DNA from: Goniomonas avonlea
Lineage: Eukaryota > Cryptophyceae > Goniomonadida > Goniomonadaceae
DNA length: 64,000 nucleotides
Reading direction: 5' to 3'
Assembly (NCBI GenBank): GCA_003573635.1
Contig: QUTJ01031852.1
Span: 25,296-89,295, forward strand
Shown: positions 42,901 through 57,900 of the stretch, piece by piece
Layout of the letters: each line of letters begins with the position of its first letter
How positions within the stretch are numbered: position 1 is the first letter of the stretch
Notes under the pieces: model-generated
The model's input: the letters and a program-made list of their open reading frames with translations, nothing else
Database searches by the model: none
What the model was told of the DNA's origin: nothing
Made by a program: the position numbers and the translations under genes

Positions 42901-45900
42901 CAGATCTCACGCTGTTGCCAAGCACGGGGTATGTGGAGAACACAATGGTCTTTGCTTTCTGAATCTTGATGCCACCTGGCTGGGGCGGTGTGTACTGCGC
43001 TCGATCAACACCAGACACAGCGTACACAATCTCAACAGGATCGCCGAGAGTGCTGCCGGTCACTTGCCACGTTCCCGAAACGACACCATTCGTGAACGTC
43101 AAGCTCTCTGGTGAAAACACCAGCCCAGACCCGCTCGGCGTGATGGTCACCTGTGATGGGGGCGCCGACGACACCTGCACCGTCAGCGACGCAGAAGTAA
43201 CTCCTTGTCCCAGAGTGGGGTACGTTGGCAGTACAAACGTCTTCGGAGTCTGGACCGTTACTGTTCCAGCAGCGGGCTGCGCATACTCGTACCTGTCTGC
43301 ACCGCTGATTGCGTACGAAATGGTAATGAGGCCATCTTGAGTTCCTCGAACCTCCCAGATCTTCGACAGGCTGCCGCCTGCCACGAACTCGAGCTGTGAT
43401 GGTGTGAACGCCAGCCCGGCCCCAGTCGGTGTGATCACAACTCGAGTCGGAGGTAGGCTGGACACAGAAACGGTGAGGGGTCCCGACGACACGCTGTTCG
43501 CAATCACAGGGTAGGTCGGAAGTGCGAAAGTCCTAGCATCCTGAATCGTCACCGAGCTTGTGGCAGGCGAGAATTGGGATCGATCGGGGCCTGACACAGT
43601 GTAAGTGATCGGTTGGTCACCATTGACGGTGCCGGTCACCGTCCACGTCTTTGCTCCCGTTCCTGTGAACTCGGCCCATGTGAGCTGAGTGGGATTGAAC
43701 GTCAGCCCAGGTCCCGAGGGAGTCACCGACACCGTTGCCGCAGCAGAAATATCAACACTCAACTGACCAGATGTCACTCCGTTGGCAAGGGTCGGGTATG
43801 TTGGGAGAATCAGAGATTTGGCAGCTCCAATCGTGATGGTGCCGGGCTCTGGAGCGGTGTAGTTGAAACGTGAGGTGCCAGCCAGGGAGTACGAGATGGC
43901 GTGCACTCCCTCCTGGCTGCCCTGGACAGTCCATGTCTTGTCTGGAGACTCATTCGGCAACCAAGTGAGCACACTGGGTGAGAAAATCAATCCGGTCCCC
44001 GATGGAGTAATCCTCACTTCGTGGTTTGGCAGAGCAGAAACGCTCACGGTCAGCGGGTCAGACACCACACCAGCTCCCAGTGCGGGGTACGTCGGAAGGT
44101 AAAAAGAGTGCTCGGCTCCCTTCACTTCTTGTCTGCCATCGGGGGGCGTTGTGAACTCGAACTGGTCTGCGCCTGACACCACATGAGAGACTGTGTGGAA
44201 TCCTTCACGAACTCCATACACAGTGAAGCTTTTGGACAACGAGCCGGCATTGGTGAATGTAAGCTGAGTAGGCGAGAATTGAAGTTGTGGACCAGACAGG
44301 GTAATTGTCACCGTTGTGGATGGCGCTTGCGAGACACTAATGAAGAGGGGCTGGCTGGTTTGTCCAACATTGATGGTGTTGTACTGCGGCAACGCGAAAG
44401 TCTTGGCCGGCTGGATCGTGATGCTTCCTGCGCCAGGTGGAGTGAAGTGATACTTGTCGGGACCGGAGACTGCATATGTGATGCTCTGCACTCCGTCAAT
44501 CTGGCCCTTCACGGTCCAAGTCTTCAAGGATGAGTCCGTAAAAGACAGGGTTGGCGGACTAAACGTCAAGCCCGGACCCGACGGAGTCACGCTCACAGTT
44601 GCCGCGGACGAGATGCCCACATTGAGCTGCGCAGATGTCACACCGTTGCCCAACACAGGGTAGGTCGAGAAGCCAAAGGTTTTGGCCGCCTGAATGACGA
44701 TTTCAGATGGCAGTGGCTCGCGGTACTGATACATGTCGGGACCCGAAATAGTGTAAGTAATTGCGATAGGGTCACCCTGCACGCTGCCCTTGACCCGCCA
44801 AGCACGAGATGTGACTCCAGGTGTGAACTCAAGCCTTGAGGGGGAGAAAGTCAGACCCTCCCCACTCGGCGTAATCGTGACCGATGTGGGCGGCGCCGCC
44901 GAAACTTGCACCGTCAACGAAGCTGAGTTCACGCCCTGTCCAAGAGCAGCATAGGTCGGCAGGAGGAAGGTTCGCGCCGGCTCAACTGTCACCACTCCGT
45001 CTGCTGGAGGGACGTAGCGGTACTGGTCTTCACCACTGATGGTGTACGCGACTGGAACATTGCCGTCCTGTGTGCCCTTCACCTTCCATGAGGCCTCGGA
45101 ACTGCCCCCGGCAACGAAAACAAGCTGGGGAGGAGTGAAGGTCAGTCCTGGACCGCTCGGTGTGATGACTACCCGGGTCGGCGGTAGGCTTGAGACGGAG
45201 ACGGACAGTTCCCCAGACGACACGCTATTAGCCAACACAGGGTAAGTCGGGGGGGAGAAGGCTTTGGCCGCCTGAATGGTAATGCTCCCAGAAGCCTTCT
45301 TGAAATGGAGTCTGTCCGGCCCTGACAGTGCGTACGTGATTCCATGCCCACCGTTAATAGTCCCGGTCACAGTCCAGGTCTGAGCTGCGGTGCCAGTGAA
45401 TGAAAGCGCAGAGGGTGAGAATGTCAGTCCAGAACCAGAGGGAGTCACGGTAACAGTCGCAGGGGATGAGATATCAACACTCAGCTGCCCGGACCTCACG
45501 CCGTTGGCTAGAATGGGATATGTCGGAAGAGATAATGTCTTGGCCGCGACAATGTTGATGGTGCCTGGCTCCGGGACCGAGAAGTTGAACCTAGACGGAC
45601 CCGACACTGTGTATGAGATGGCTTGGACGCCTTCAACAGAGCCAGTGACAGTCCATGTCTGTGACAGCGCACCAGCAGATCCCCAGAGGAGCGAGTTGGG
45701 CGTGAACGTCAGCCCTGTGCCCGATGGAACGATGCGCACCTCGTCCTTGGGAAGTGACGATACACTGACCGTAAGTGGATCGGACTTGACACCAGAGCCA
45801 AGAACTGGGTACGCTGGAAGGTCGAAGGACTTAGAAGTTCCTTGAACCACTTGCCTGCCATTGGCCGCAGGAAGATATTCGTACCGATCGGCTCCAGAAA

Positions 45901-48900
45901 CAGAATGGGTCACAGTGTGAAACCCGGTCTGGATGCCCTTGACAGTGAATGATTTGGTTGCGCCACTGACCGGCGAAAATGTGAGCTGCGCAGGGGTGAA
46001 CTCCAAGCCAGGACCATCGAGAGTGACCGTCACTTCGGTCGAGGGGGCCTGTGTCACACTGAGGTACAAAGGATCACTGGTTTGCCCAACATTGATGGTG
46101 ACATAATCGGGCAACGTGAATTGCTTCGCCGGCTGAATCTTGATGCTGCTCGGGGAGGGTTGGGCAAAGAGGTACCGATCGGGTCCCGAGATTGCGTATG
46201 AAATGCTTTGCGTGCCATCAATCACACCCTTGACAGTCCAGGATCGGGGAGCTGTGTCAGTGAACGACAAGCTTGTTGGGGTGAATGCGAGTCCAGCACC
46301 AGAAGGAGTCACAGTCACAGACGCATTGGCAGAAATTTGAACATTCAAGCTCGGCGAAGTTACACCGTTGCCCAGGGTTGGGTACGTCGAGAAAGCAAAA
46401 GTCTTTGCAGGTTGAATGACAATCTGGCCCGGCTGTGGCTCAGAGAACTGCGGCTTGTCCACACCAGAAATAGCGTACGAAATTGCCACGGGATTCCCAA
46501 CAGTACCACCAACCACCCTCCATGATCCAGATGTCGTGGAGCTCGTGAATGTCAGGCTCATGGGAGAGAATGTGAGTCCTTCGCCGCTTGGGGTAATCGT
46601 GATCGATGATGGAGGGGCCATGGACACTCCCACCGACAAGGATGCTGACTGAACGCCCTGCCCAAGTGTTGGATAGGTCGGCAGGTTAAATGTCTTCGCT
46701 GGCTGAATGGTCACTGTGCCTGAAGCGGGAGGAGCGTACTCAGACTGGTCAACCCCGCTTACGACATACGTCACGGGCTGGTTGCCATCCAGCGCACCTG
46801 TGACGGTCCATGTCGCCGAGCTGCTGCCACTTCCCAAGAATTCAAGTTCTGTAGGCTCGAAAGAGAGACCTGGCCCACTGGGGGTGATAACCACTCGCGT
46901 GGGCGGTAGAGCGGTTAACGACACGGTCAGAGGTCCAGATGTTACCCCGTTGCCGAGGACGGGATAGCTGGGGACTGAGATATACTTGACGTCCTGAACC
47001 CTGACAGTGCTGGCTGCTGGTTGGAAGTGGAACCTGTCCCTACCGCCAAACGCGTATGCGATCGGGTGTACGCCATTGATGGTGCCTGTGACCCTCCATG
47101 GTTTTGTTTCAACTCCGGTAAACACAGCCCAGCGCAAGGTCAAGGGCGAGAACGTCAGGCCTGGGCCGCTCGGGATCACCTCCACCTCCGCTGCTGCTGA
47201 GATGGTGATACCAATTTCAGCTGACTGGACACCATTGCCCAGCACCGGGTAAGTCGGCACAATGAGGAACTTGGGAGGAATGATGGTGATCTCGTTGGGA
47301 TTCGGCACCGTGAAGTTGAACCTGGACGGTCCAGACAGGGAGTATGAAACAGCGTGGGTGCCTTCTTGGCTGCCGGATACTGTCCAGCTCTGAGTTAGGG
47401 AGCCACCAGCTTGCCAAGTGAGAGTACTTGGAGTGAATGTCAGTCCCGTGCCGGACGGTGTAATGGTCACAGCGGAGTTTGGAAGAGACGACACACGCAA
47501 CACGAGAGGATCTGATTGGACATCAACACCCAGCTCGTAGTACGCCGGGATATCAAAACCCTTGAGAGCTTGCTGAACGGCTTGAACTTGGTCAGCGGGA
47601 GGAGTGTACTGATGCCGATCCGCCCCGCTCACCAGGTGAGACACGGGATGGAAGCCTACTTGGATTCCCTTGACAGTCAAGCTGAACACCAAGGCGCTGG
47701 AAGGAGTAAAGGTAAACTGCGATGGAGTGATCTCCAGGCCAGGGCCAGACAGCGCGATCGTGACAGCAGTCGTCGGACGTTCAGAGACGCTGATGGTCTG
47801 GGGGTTACTGGTCTGCCCAACATTAATCGTGGAGTATGCTGGCAAGATAAACGTCCTGGCCGCTTGGATTGTAATGCTGCCAGTGGCAGGCTGTGTGAAG
47901 TGGTACTTGTCCTGCCCAGTCACAGTGTATGTGACAGTCTGGACCCCATTGATCACGCCCATGACCGTCCATGTTTGGACAGCAGTGTTGGTAAACGACA
48001 GGCTCGTTGGAGTGAACGTCAGTCCAGGACCTGAAGGAGTCACTGTCACTGAAGCGTCGGCTGATATGCCAACATTGAGCTCCGGTGAAGTGACGCCGTT
48101 GCCAAGCACAGGGTAGGTTGAGAAACCAAACGTCTTGGGCACAATGATGTTAATTTGGCTCGGCTGAGGTGGGGTGTACAAGTACTGATCCTGACCAGAG
48201 ACGGCGTAAAGAATCTCCACTGGGCTCCCCACAATGCTCCCCCGGACCCTCCAGATCCCTGACGTCACTCCGTTCGTGAAAGTCAGGCTCGACGGCGAGA
48301 AAGTCAAACCATTGCCACTTGGAGTGATGATCACCTCAGCAGGAGGGGCATCGGAAACTTGAACTGTGAGAGACGCAGAAGTCACATCGCGAGCAAGAGT
48401 CGGGTAGCTCGGGAGCACAAACGTCCGAGCGACTTGGATCGTGACGACCCCTGCCGGCGGCGGGGTGTACTGGTACTGATCAGCCTGGCTGACCGTGTAC
48501 GTGACAGGGATATCGCCCACTTGCGACCCAGTTACAGTCATCGATTGTGACGTCGCAGATGCACGCGTGGCTGAGCGCAGCGAGGAGGATTGGGGCTCAA
48601 AAACAAACTGGGGGGGCGAGAACGTGAGGCCAGCGCCACTCGGCGTGATCACCACACGGGTTGGCGGCAAGCTTGAGACCGACATGGTGAGGGGTCCAGA
48701 TGTCACTCCGCTCCCTAGCACCGGGTACGTAGGGACGGTAAAGACCTTGGCAGGCTGAATGGTCACGCTGCCTGAAGCAGGTGTGAACTGTGAGCGATGT
48801 TGCCCTGATACAGTGTACGTGATTGGTTGCACACCATTGAAGGTACCAGTGACTGTCCAAGTCTGAGCACCCGTTCCAGTGAACGACAGTGATGGAGGAT

Positions 48901-51900
48901 TGAAAGTCAACCCAGTGCCAGAGGGTGTAATGGTGACAACAGCGGCCGATGAGATATCAACGTTCAACTGCCCAGATGTGACCCCGTTTCCGAGAATAGG
49001 ATACGACGGAAGCAAAAAGTTCTTGGCTTGGGTGATCGTGACGCTGCCCGGGTCAGGGACGGTATAGTTGAACCGAGAGATGCCTGACAAGGTGTATGTA
49101 ACAGCGTGGACTCCCTCTTGGGTGCCCTTGACACGCCAGCTGAATGAAGTTGCGCCTCCAGCGACCCACGTGAGGGCGCTTGGAGTGAAGGTCAGCCCAG
49201 TTCCGGATGGCGTGAGCGTGACTTGATTTGATGGCAAGGTCGAGACACTGATGATCAATGAATCTGATTGGACACCGGTTCCGAGCTCGGGGTACAATGG
49301 GATATCAAAGATTTTCCCCGCTCCCTGCACCGGTTGCATCCCAGCTGCAGGTGGCGTGAACTCGAACTTGTCGGCCCCAGTTACCGTATGAGTGACCGTG
49401 TGGAATCCAACAGTTGCACCATACACAGTCAACGACTGAGTGGTTGCGCTTGAAGGAGTGAAAGTGAACTGCGACGGCGTAAACTGAAGCCCTGGCGCGG
49501 ACAGTGTGACCGTCACTGAGGCTGTCGGCGGCTGTGATACACTGAGCGACAATGGGTCACTAGTTTGCTCAACATTGATCGTGTAGTACTGCGGGAGCCC
49601 GAAAGTCTTGGCAGGCTGAATGGTGATAGTGCTGGAGGCTGGGGGAGCGAACTGATACTTGTCAGGGCCGGACACCGCGTACGTGATCGGTTGTGCACCG
49701 TTGATGGTGCCACTGACGGTCCACGATCGCACCGTTGTGCCAGTAAACGACAGACTCGAGGGAGTGAAGGTGAGTCCTGGTCCTGATGGAGTCACAGTCA
49801 CAGTCGCCGGCTCCGAAATACCGACATTGATATCAGGAGAAGTCACGGCGTTGCCCAGGACCGGATAGGTCGAGAATCCAAATGTCTTGACCTGTCGGAT
49901 AACAATCTGCCCAGGTTGGGGAGGGGTGTACTGGGCTTGATCCTGACCGGAAATGGTGTACAGGATATCAATCGGGTTGCCAAGGGTGTCGCCTGATACT
50001 TTCCATGTCCCAGAAGAAGTGCCAGCCGTGAATGTCAGACTTGATGGAGAGAACGTAAGTCCAGATCCACTCGGGGTGATCGTAACCGAGGTTGGTGGCG
50101 ACTGCGACACCGATACCATCAAGGATGCTGATTGGACACCCTGTCCAAGAGTCGGGTACGACGGCAACACAAAGGTCCTTGGCCCTTGGACCTTAACCGA
50201 TCCTTGTGCAGGCGGCGTGTACTCGTAGCGATCCACTTCGCTGATAGTGTACGAGATCGGTATATCACCGTTCTGTGAGCCCTTGACGGTCCATGTCGCC
50301 GAAGAGGAACTCCCCGCAACAAACACCAATTGGGCAGGCGTAAACGTCAGTCCCATGCCACTTGGCGTGATAACTACTCGAGTCGACGGCAAGCTTGACA
50401 CAGAGACGGTGAGTGGCGCCGTGTTCACACCATTGCCGACCGTGGGGTAAGCAGGGAGCGAGAAAGTCTTCGGTGGATTGACTGTCACACTGCTTGATGC
50501 CGCTGCAAACTGGGAAGCATCCCGGCCCGACAATGCGTAAGAGATGGTATGGATTCCATCAATTGCGCCAGTGACGGTCCAGGTCTGCGCCCCAGTAGTA
50601 GTGTAGGAAAGTGTGGGGGGTGAGAACGTCAAGCCAGTGCCAGATGGCGTCACGGTGACCTGAGCTGACTCCGAGATGTCCACGTTCAGCTGTCCCGACC
50701 TCACTCCATTGCCCAGCACAGGGTAGGTAGGAAGAATCAGGGACTTTGCAGATCTGATTTCGATTGTCCCAGGATCTGGAACAGTGAAATTGAACCGAGA
50801 CACGCCAGTCAACGTGTAAGAGATAGCGTGGACTCCGATTTGGCTCCCCCGAACCTTCCAGGTGGAACTCATTGGGCTTCCGGCTTGCCATGTGAGAGAA
50901 GCAGGAACAAAAGTCAGCCCAGTTCCGGAAGGAGAGATCGTGACCGAGTCCCTTGGCAAGGATGACACGTGAACGGTCAGTGGATCAGACAGCACATTTG
51001 CTCCAAGAATCGGATAGGCTGGGAGACCAAACACCTTGGTCGCTCCTTGAACAGACTGCGACTTGTCAGAGGCCGGAGAGTACTCGTATTTGTCATTTCC
51101 AGTCACCACGTGCGTGACCGTGTGGACACCGACCTGCACGCCACGAGCCGTCAGGCTGAATGTGGTTCCACTGGAGGGGGTAAAAGTGAATTGCGCAGGG
51201 ACGAACTCCACTCCTGGCGCAGTCAGCGAGATTGTAACAGACGTCGAAGGCGGCTGAGCAACACCAATAGTCTGAGGCTCGCTCGTCTGACCTGCATTGA
51301 GGACGTAGTACTGTGGGAGCACAAATGTCTTTGTTGGCTGGATCGTAATGCTTCCATCCGCAGGAGCACTAAAGTGGTACTTGTCAGCACCTGACAACGC
51401 GTAAACGATGTTCTGGAGGCCATTGATTTCACCGACCACGCTCCACGCCTGGACCGTGGTGTCAGTAAATGACAAGCTGGAGGGGGAGAACGTCAGTCCA
51501 GGACCCGAGGGAGTCACGGTCACGGTCGCGGGCGCCGAGATGCCCACATTGATCTGTGGCGACATGACACCATTGCCAAGCACAGGATAGGCGGAGAACC
51601 CAATCGTCTTGGCAGCCTGAATAGTGATTTGTCCAGGGGCAGGAGGGGTGTACTTGTATTGATCCAGGCCGGAGATGGAGTACACAACGTCCACTGGGTT
51701 GCCTACGATGCTCCCACTAACCTTCCAAGTGCCGGAGGTCACTCCGCTCGTGAACGTGAAGCTCGCGGGCGTGAAGGTCAGCCCGGATCCGCTTGGTGTG
51801 ATCGTCACCTGCGACGGCGGCGCCGACGACACCTGCACTGTCAGCGATGCCGACGTCACTTCCTGTCCCAGAGTGGGGTATGTAGGCAGAACAAACGTCT

Positions 51901-54900
51901 TGGCTGCCTGCACCGTCACAGACCCTTCCGTAGGCGGAGTGTACTCGTACTGGTCAACACCGCTGATCGCGTACGCCACAGGAATAACCCCATCCTGGGC
52001 TCCCTTCACAGTCCATGTGGCCGATGTGCTTCCGCCGGCCTCGAACATCACCTGAGTGGGAGTGAACGTCAGCCCGGCCCCACTTGGGGTGATGACGACC
52101 CGTGTCGTTGGCAGGCTTGATACCGAAACCGAGAGCGGCCCAGACACGACACTGTTACCGAGCGTCGGGTAGGTTTGAATCGCGAACGTTCGCGACGGCT
52201 GAATCGTCACGGTGCTCGAGGCTGGCGTGAAGTGTTGCCTGTCGGGTCCTGACAGCGAGTACGTGATCGCCTGGTCCCCGTCAATGGAACCCGTTACAGT
52301 CCAAGTCTTAGCCCCCTTGGCCGTGAACACAAGAGACGCCGGGGTGAAAGTGAGACCTGGACCAGACGGGGTCACAGTAACTGAGGCTGACGCGGAAATA
52401 TCAACACTGAGTTGAGCAGAAGTCACTCCGTTGCCTAAGACAGGGTACGTCGGCAGTAACAGCGACTTCGCCGCGATGACAGTGATTGTACTATCGGTGG
52501 GGATAGTGTAGTTGAACCTCGATGCGCCCGCCAGAGTGTAGGACACTGCGAACACGCCCTCCTGGGTACCCTGGACCTTCCAGGTGGCATCGGGCGAGCT
52601 TCCAGGTAACCAGGTGAGGGAACTCGGGGAAAAGGTCAGCCCGTTCCCGGACGGGGTGATTGTAACGGTTTGCTTTGGCAAAGTGGATACTCGAATGGTC
52701 ATGGGGTCCGATTGCACATTGGAACCCAGGACGGCAAAGGCCGGGATATCAAATATATGCTGCGCTCCCTGCACGACCTGCACCTTGTCAGCAGGTGCAG
52801 AGTACTCGTACTGATCGTCGCCCGTCAATGTGTGCGTCACAGCATGGAAGCCCGCCTGAATCCCCTTGACAGTCAAGCTCTGAGTTGCTGCACTGGATGG
52901 AGTAAAGGTAAACTGGGACGGAGTTATCTCAAGCCCCGGCGCTGCGAGAGTGATCGTCACTGAGAATGAAGGCAGTTGAGCCACTCGGATGGTCTGTGGA
53001 TCGCTGGTCTGACCCACGTTCAGGGTGTAGTACTCTGGCACGACGAATGTCTTGGCTTGGCGGATGGTGATGCTCCCTGGGGCTGGTTGAGTGAACTGAT
53101 ACTTGTCCACGCCCGACAGGACGTAAGTGATGCTGTGTTGGCCGTTGACAGTTCCCGTCACCTTCCAGGTCTGAATCTCCGTTCCAGTGAAGGAAAGCGA
53201 TGCAGGGGAGAACGTGAGTCCAGGACCCGACGGCGTCACTGTTACCCCTGCCGCAGCTGAAATGCGAACATCAAGTTCGCCAGAAGGCACACTGTTGCCT
53301 AATACCGGGTAAGGGGCAAAGATGACCGATTTTGCTGACTGGATAGTGACTTGTCCTGGAGCGACAGGCGTGTACAAGTATTGGTCAGCGCCTGAGATGG
53401 CATACAAAATATCGACCGGATCGCCAATTGTAGTCCCAGTCACCTTCCAGGTCACTGACGTTATCGAACTGGTAAAAGTCGCGCTGGTTGGAGAGAAGGT
53501 CAATCCTGCGCCACTCGGAGTGATTGTGACCTGAGTAGGTGGAGCAGATGCAACCTTGACCGTTAGCGACGGCGACTGGACACCCTGTCCAAGAGTAGGG
53601 TATGTTGGGAGGACGAAAGTCTTGGGCGGCTGTACCCTCACAGAACCAGGTGCAGGCGTCGCGTACTCAGACTTGTCGACGCCAGTGATCTTGTAGTCAA
53701 CGGGCCAGTTGCCGTTTTGGCTCCCAGACACTGTCCAAGTTGCTAACATGCTCCCACCACCCACAAACACAAGTTCGGTTGGAGTGAAGATCAGATTTGG
53801 TCCACTGGGTGTGATGGTCACTCTCGATGGCGGCAAAGCTGAGATTGCCACAGTCAGTTCTCCAGATGTTACATACGTGCCAAGGACCGGATAGGTTGGC
53901 ACAGAGAATGTCTTGACATCCTGGACTGTGATCTGACTAGTGATCTCTTGGAAGTGATAGCGATCAGGTCCTGATATAGCATAGGTGACGGTTTGGATGC
54001 CGTTAACGACGCCCTTGACGGTCCAAGTCTCCTGACGAGTTCCCGTGAACACACCCCAACGAAGCTCAGAGGGCGTGAACGTAAGTCCCATACCGGAGGG
54101 AGTGACTACGACATCTGCAGGAGCAGACACATCCACAATCAGTTCACCAGATGTCACACCATTACCCATGATGGGATAGGTCGGCACCAGGATTCTCTTG
54201 GCCGCAATGATGGTAATGGTCCCATCGTCAGGAACGGTGAAGTTAAATCGAGAAGGACCTGTGAGCACATAACTGATCGCTTGGACGCCTTCTTGAGTGC
54301 CCTTTACCGTCCAAGTGGCTGTCATTGACCCGCCGGCAACCCAAGTGAGAGAGCTCGGGCTGAAAGTGAGACCAGTTCCGGAAGGAGTGATTGTTACCTC
54401 CTGCTTCGGCAGGGCTGACACCCGGAGTGTAAGCTGGTCAGACTGGACGCCAAGTCCGATCTTAGGGTAAGCAGGAATTCCAATCATCTTGTTGGTGCCT
54501 TGTACGACCTGCACTCCATCAGCAGGCTCCACGTACTCGAACTTATCAACTCCAGAAACAACGTGAGAAATAGGATAAAACCCTTGCTGAGAGCCACGGA
54601 TGGTGAAGCTCTGAGAAGCTGCTCCCCAAGAATGGAACACAATCTGAGGAGGGGTAAACTCGAGTCCTGGGCCCGAAAGACTGATCGTCACTGTGTCAGT
54701 CGGCAGCTCCGTCACGCTGATGAATTGCGGATCACTCGTCTGACCCACATTGATCGCTGCGTAATCAGGCAAAATGAACCTTTTGGCGGGCTGAATCCTG
54801 ATGCTTCCTTGAGAAGGATGGGTGAAGAGGTGCTTGTCTTGACCCGAGATCGTGTACGTGATGGCGTGAGTTCCATCAATCTCGCCAACCACAGTCCAGG

Positions 54901-57900
54901 TCTGTATTCCCTTGCCCGAGAACGATAACCTCGTTGGCGAGAAGGTCAGGCCAGGACCCGAAGGAGTCACTGTTACAGTTGCGGCTTCTGAAATATCAAC
55001 ATTGAGCCCACTGGAAGTGACGCCGTTGCCCAACACTGGATACGTGGCGAATCCAAAGGTCTTGGCAGGTTGCACAGTTATCTGGCCGGGCTGAGGGGGA
55101 GTGTACATGTACTGATCAGTGCCCGTGACATCGTACACGATCGCAACAGGGTCTCCGAGAGTGTTACCAGCGACGGTCCAAGTGCCAGAAGCAACTCCAT
55201 TGGTGAACGTAAGGCTCGTCGGTGAGAACACGAGTCCAGCGCCACTGGGAGTGAGGGTGACCTGAGAAGGCGGCGCCACAGATGCTTGCACCGCAAGAGA
55301 GCCAGACCTGACATCAAGGCCGAGTGTAGGGTAGCTCGGAAGCACAAACTCGAAGGCCGCCTGAACCGTCACCGAACCGTCGGGTACCGGAGTGTAGTCG
55401 TAGAGATTCTCTCCGCTGATCGAATACGACACAGCAATGACACCATCCTGTGCTCCTCGCACCGTCCAGGTGGCGGATGAGCTCTGACCGTTGTTGAATG
55501 TCAATTGTGCCGGTGTGAATGTCAGGCCTGATCCACTCGGAGTGATTACTACTCGAGTGGGCGGCAATTCTGAAACAGACACAGTCAGTTGGCCCGACGT
55601 TACACCGTTGGCGAGTGTCGGATAGGTAGGGACCGCGAATGTCTTAGCTGCCTGAATGGTGATCACACTCGATACAGGTGCGAACTGAGCCTTGTCAGGA
55701 CCCGAAAGATCATAGGAGATGGGTTGATCACCATTGAGGTTGCCCGTAACCGTCCAAGTTTGAGCTCCAGTTGCGGTGAAGGACAATGCCGAAGGTGAGA
55801 AGGTAAGGCCCGGACCAGATGGCGTGACTGTCACGGTTGCGGCGGCCGAAATATCCACGCTCAGCTGCTGGGAGGTCACTCCAGTGCCCAACACGGGGTA
55901 AGTTGGCAACGCCAACGACTTGGAAGCAACAATCGTGATACTGCCAGGATCAGGAACAGTGTAGTTGAACCTGGACATGCCCGACAACTGGTATGTGACA
56001 GCGTGAACACCTTCTTGAATGCCCTTCACCGTCCAGGACTGGGTGATTGAGCCACCAGCGGTCCAAGTGAGGGACGGTGGAGTGAATGTGAGGCCGGTGC
56101 CCGATGGAGTCAAAGTAACAGAATCCTGGGGCAATGCCGAAACTCGAGATGTCAGCTGGTCTGATGCCACACCGACACCAAGAACGGGGTAGGCTGGAAT
56201 ATCAAAGTCGTGTTGGGCTCCAGTGACCGGCTGTACTTTGTCTGGGGCAAGAAGATATTCGTACTTGTCTGTGCCAGTCACCACGTGAGTCACCGTGTGG
56301 AAACCGGCTCGCAGGCCCGTTACAGTCAGCGACTGAGTGGTGGCACCAGATGGGACAAAAACAAACTGCGCAGGAGAGAACTCGAGACCAGGCCCAGCGA
56401 GGTGAATTGTCACCGAGGTTGAGGGCGCGACGTCAACGCTGATTGATCGCGGCTCGCTCGTTTGTCCCACGTTGAGGCTGTCGTATCGAGGCACCACAAA
56501 CCTCTTGGCGGGCTGGATTGTAACGCTACCGGAAGCCGGAGGAGTGAACTGGCGTCTGTCAGGACCAGAAACCGTGTAGGTGATGCTCTGCACCCCGTTG
56601 ATAGAGCCTGAAACTGTCCAGGGCTGAACTTCCGTGCCAGTGAAGGAAAGACTTGAGGGTGAAAAGGTCAAACCTGGACCAGATGGAGTTACAGTCACCG
56701 TCGCCGCTGCAGAGATCTGCACGTTGAGCTTGCCAGACGTGACACCGTTGCCCAGCACTGGGTACGTGGAGATTGCGATAGTCTTCGCAGCTACAATGAC
56801 GATCTGCCCAGGAGGCGGAGGCGTGTACTGTGCCTGATCAGCACCAGAAATGGCATAGGTGATCTCCACAGGGTCACCCTCAGAAGCACCGGACACAGCC
56901 CAGGTGGCAGACGTCACCCCACTCGTGAAAGTGAGAGTCGTAGGGGAGAACGTCAGCCCCGATCCACTCGGTGTAATTGTCACAGCAGCAACAGGCGCTG
57001 AAGACACTCCTACGGTCAGAGGCTCAGATGTTACGCCTTGACCCAGAGAAGGATAAGTTGGCAGCGCAAACGTCTTGGCTGTTTGCACTGTGACAGTGCC
57101 AGCCTCTGGTGGTGTATATTCATACTTGTCCAAACCACTGATTGAGTATGTCACCGGGAAACTGCCAGCCTGCGAGCCTCGCACAGTCCATGTCTGCGAG
57201 CTGCTTCCACCCGCAACAAATTCAAGCTGCGATGGAGTGAACGTCAGCCCGGTTCCACTCGGTGTGATCACGGCTCTCGTTGAAGGCAGGCTGGAGACCG
57301 AAACACTTTGAGAACCAGAAGCAACACCAACACCAAGCACAGGGTAGGTTGGTAGTGCGAAGGTCTTCGCTGCCTGAATCTTGATGTTGCTGGAAGAAGA
57401 GGAAAACTGGAGCTTGTCCGGGCCCGACAGGGCGTAGGCAATTGGCTGATTACCAGTGATGGTGCCGGCAACAGTCCAAGTCTGCACACTCGTCCCCGTG
57501 AACGACAGCGACGAGGGAGAGAACGTCAGGCCCGGGCCCGATGGAGTCACCGTCACTGCTGCCGGAGCAGAAATAGCAACATTCAGCTGCCCAGAGGTGA
57601 CACTGTTGCCCAAAACAGGGTATGTGGGGAGCACAAGCGTTTTGGCAGCGATGATGGTGATGCTGCCGTCGTTTGGCGTGGTGAAGTTGAACTTTGAAGC
57701 ACCGGTCACACTGTAGGTGATGACCTGCTCGCCTGTCTTGCTGCCCTGGACCTTCCATGTTGCAGTGGTAGCGCCAGAAGACTGCCATGTGAGCGAACTG
57801 GGTGTGAAGATCAACCCTGTTGCTGAAGGAGTGATTGTCACATCTTGCTGGGGGAGGGCAGAAACGCGGACACTCAGCTCCTCTGACGGCACATCCTTTC

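Larger units (their letters stand above)
31988..45811 (-). repeat. Eight-unit super-repeat copy, U19-U26
   Basis: This 13,824-bp block repeats the variant order of the block to its left. U19 has the long aromatic D2 and D4 Ala, U21 and U25 have D4 Ala, U22 has FVQV in D6, U24 has HSWG in D6, and U25 has a long D2 like U17. The copies are clearly diverged in nucleotide sequence, so the duplication does not look recent. Confidence 0.65.
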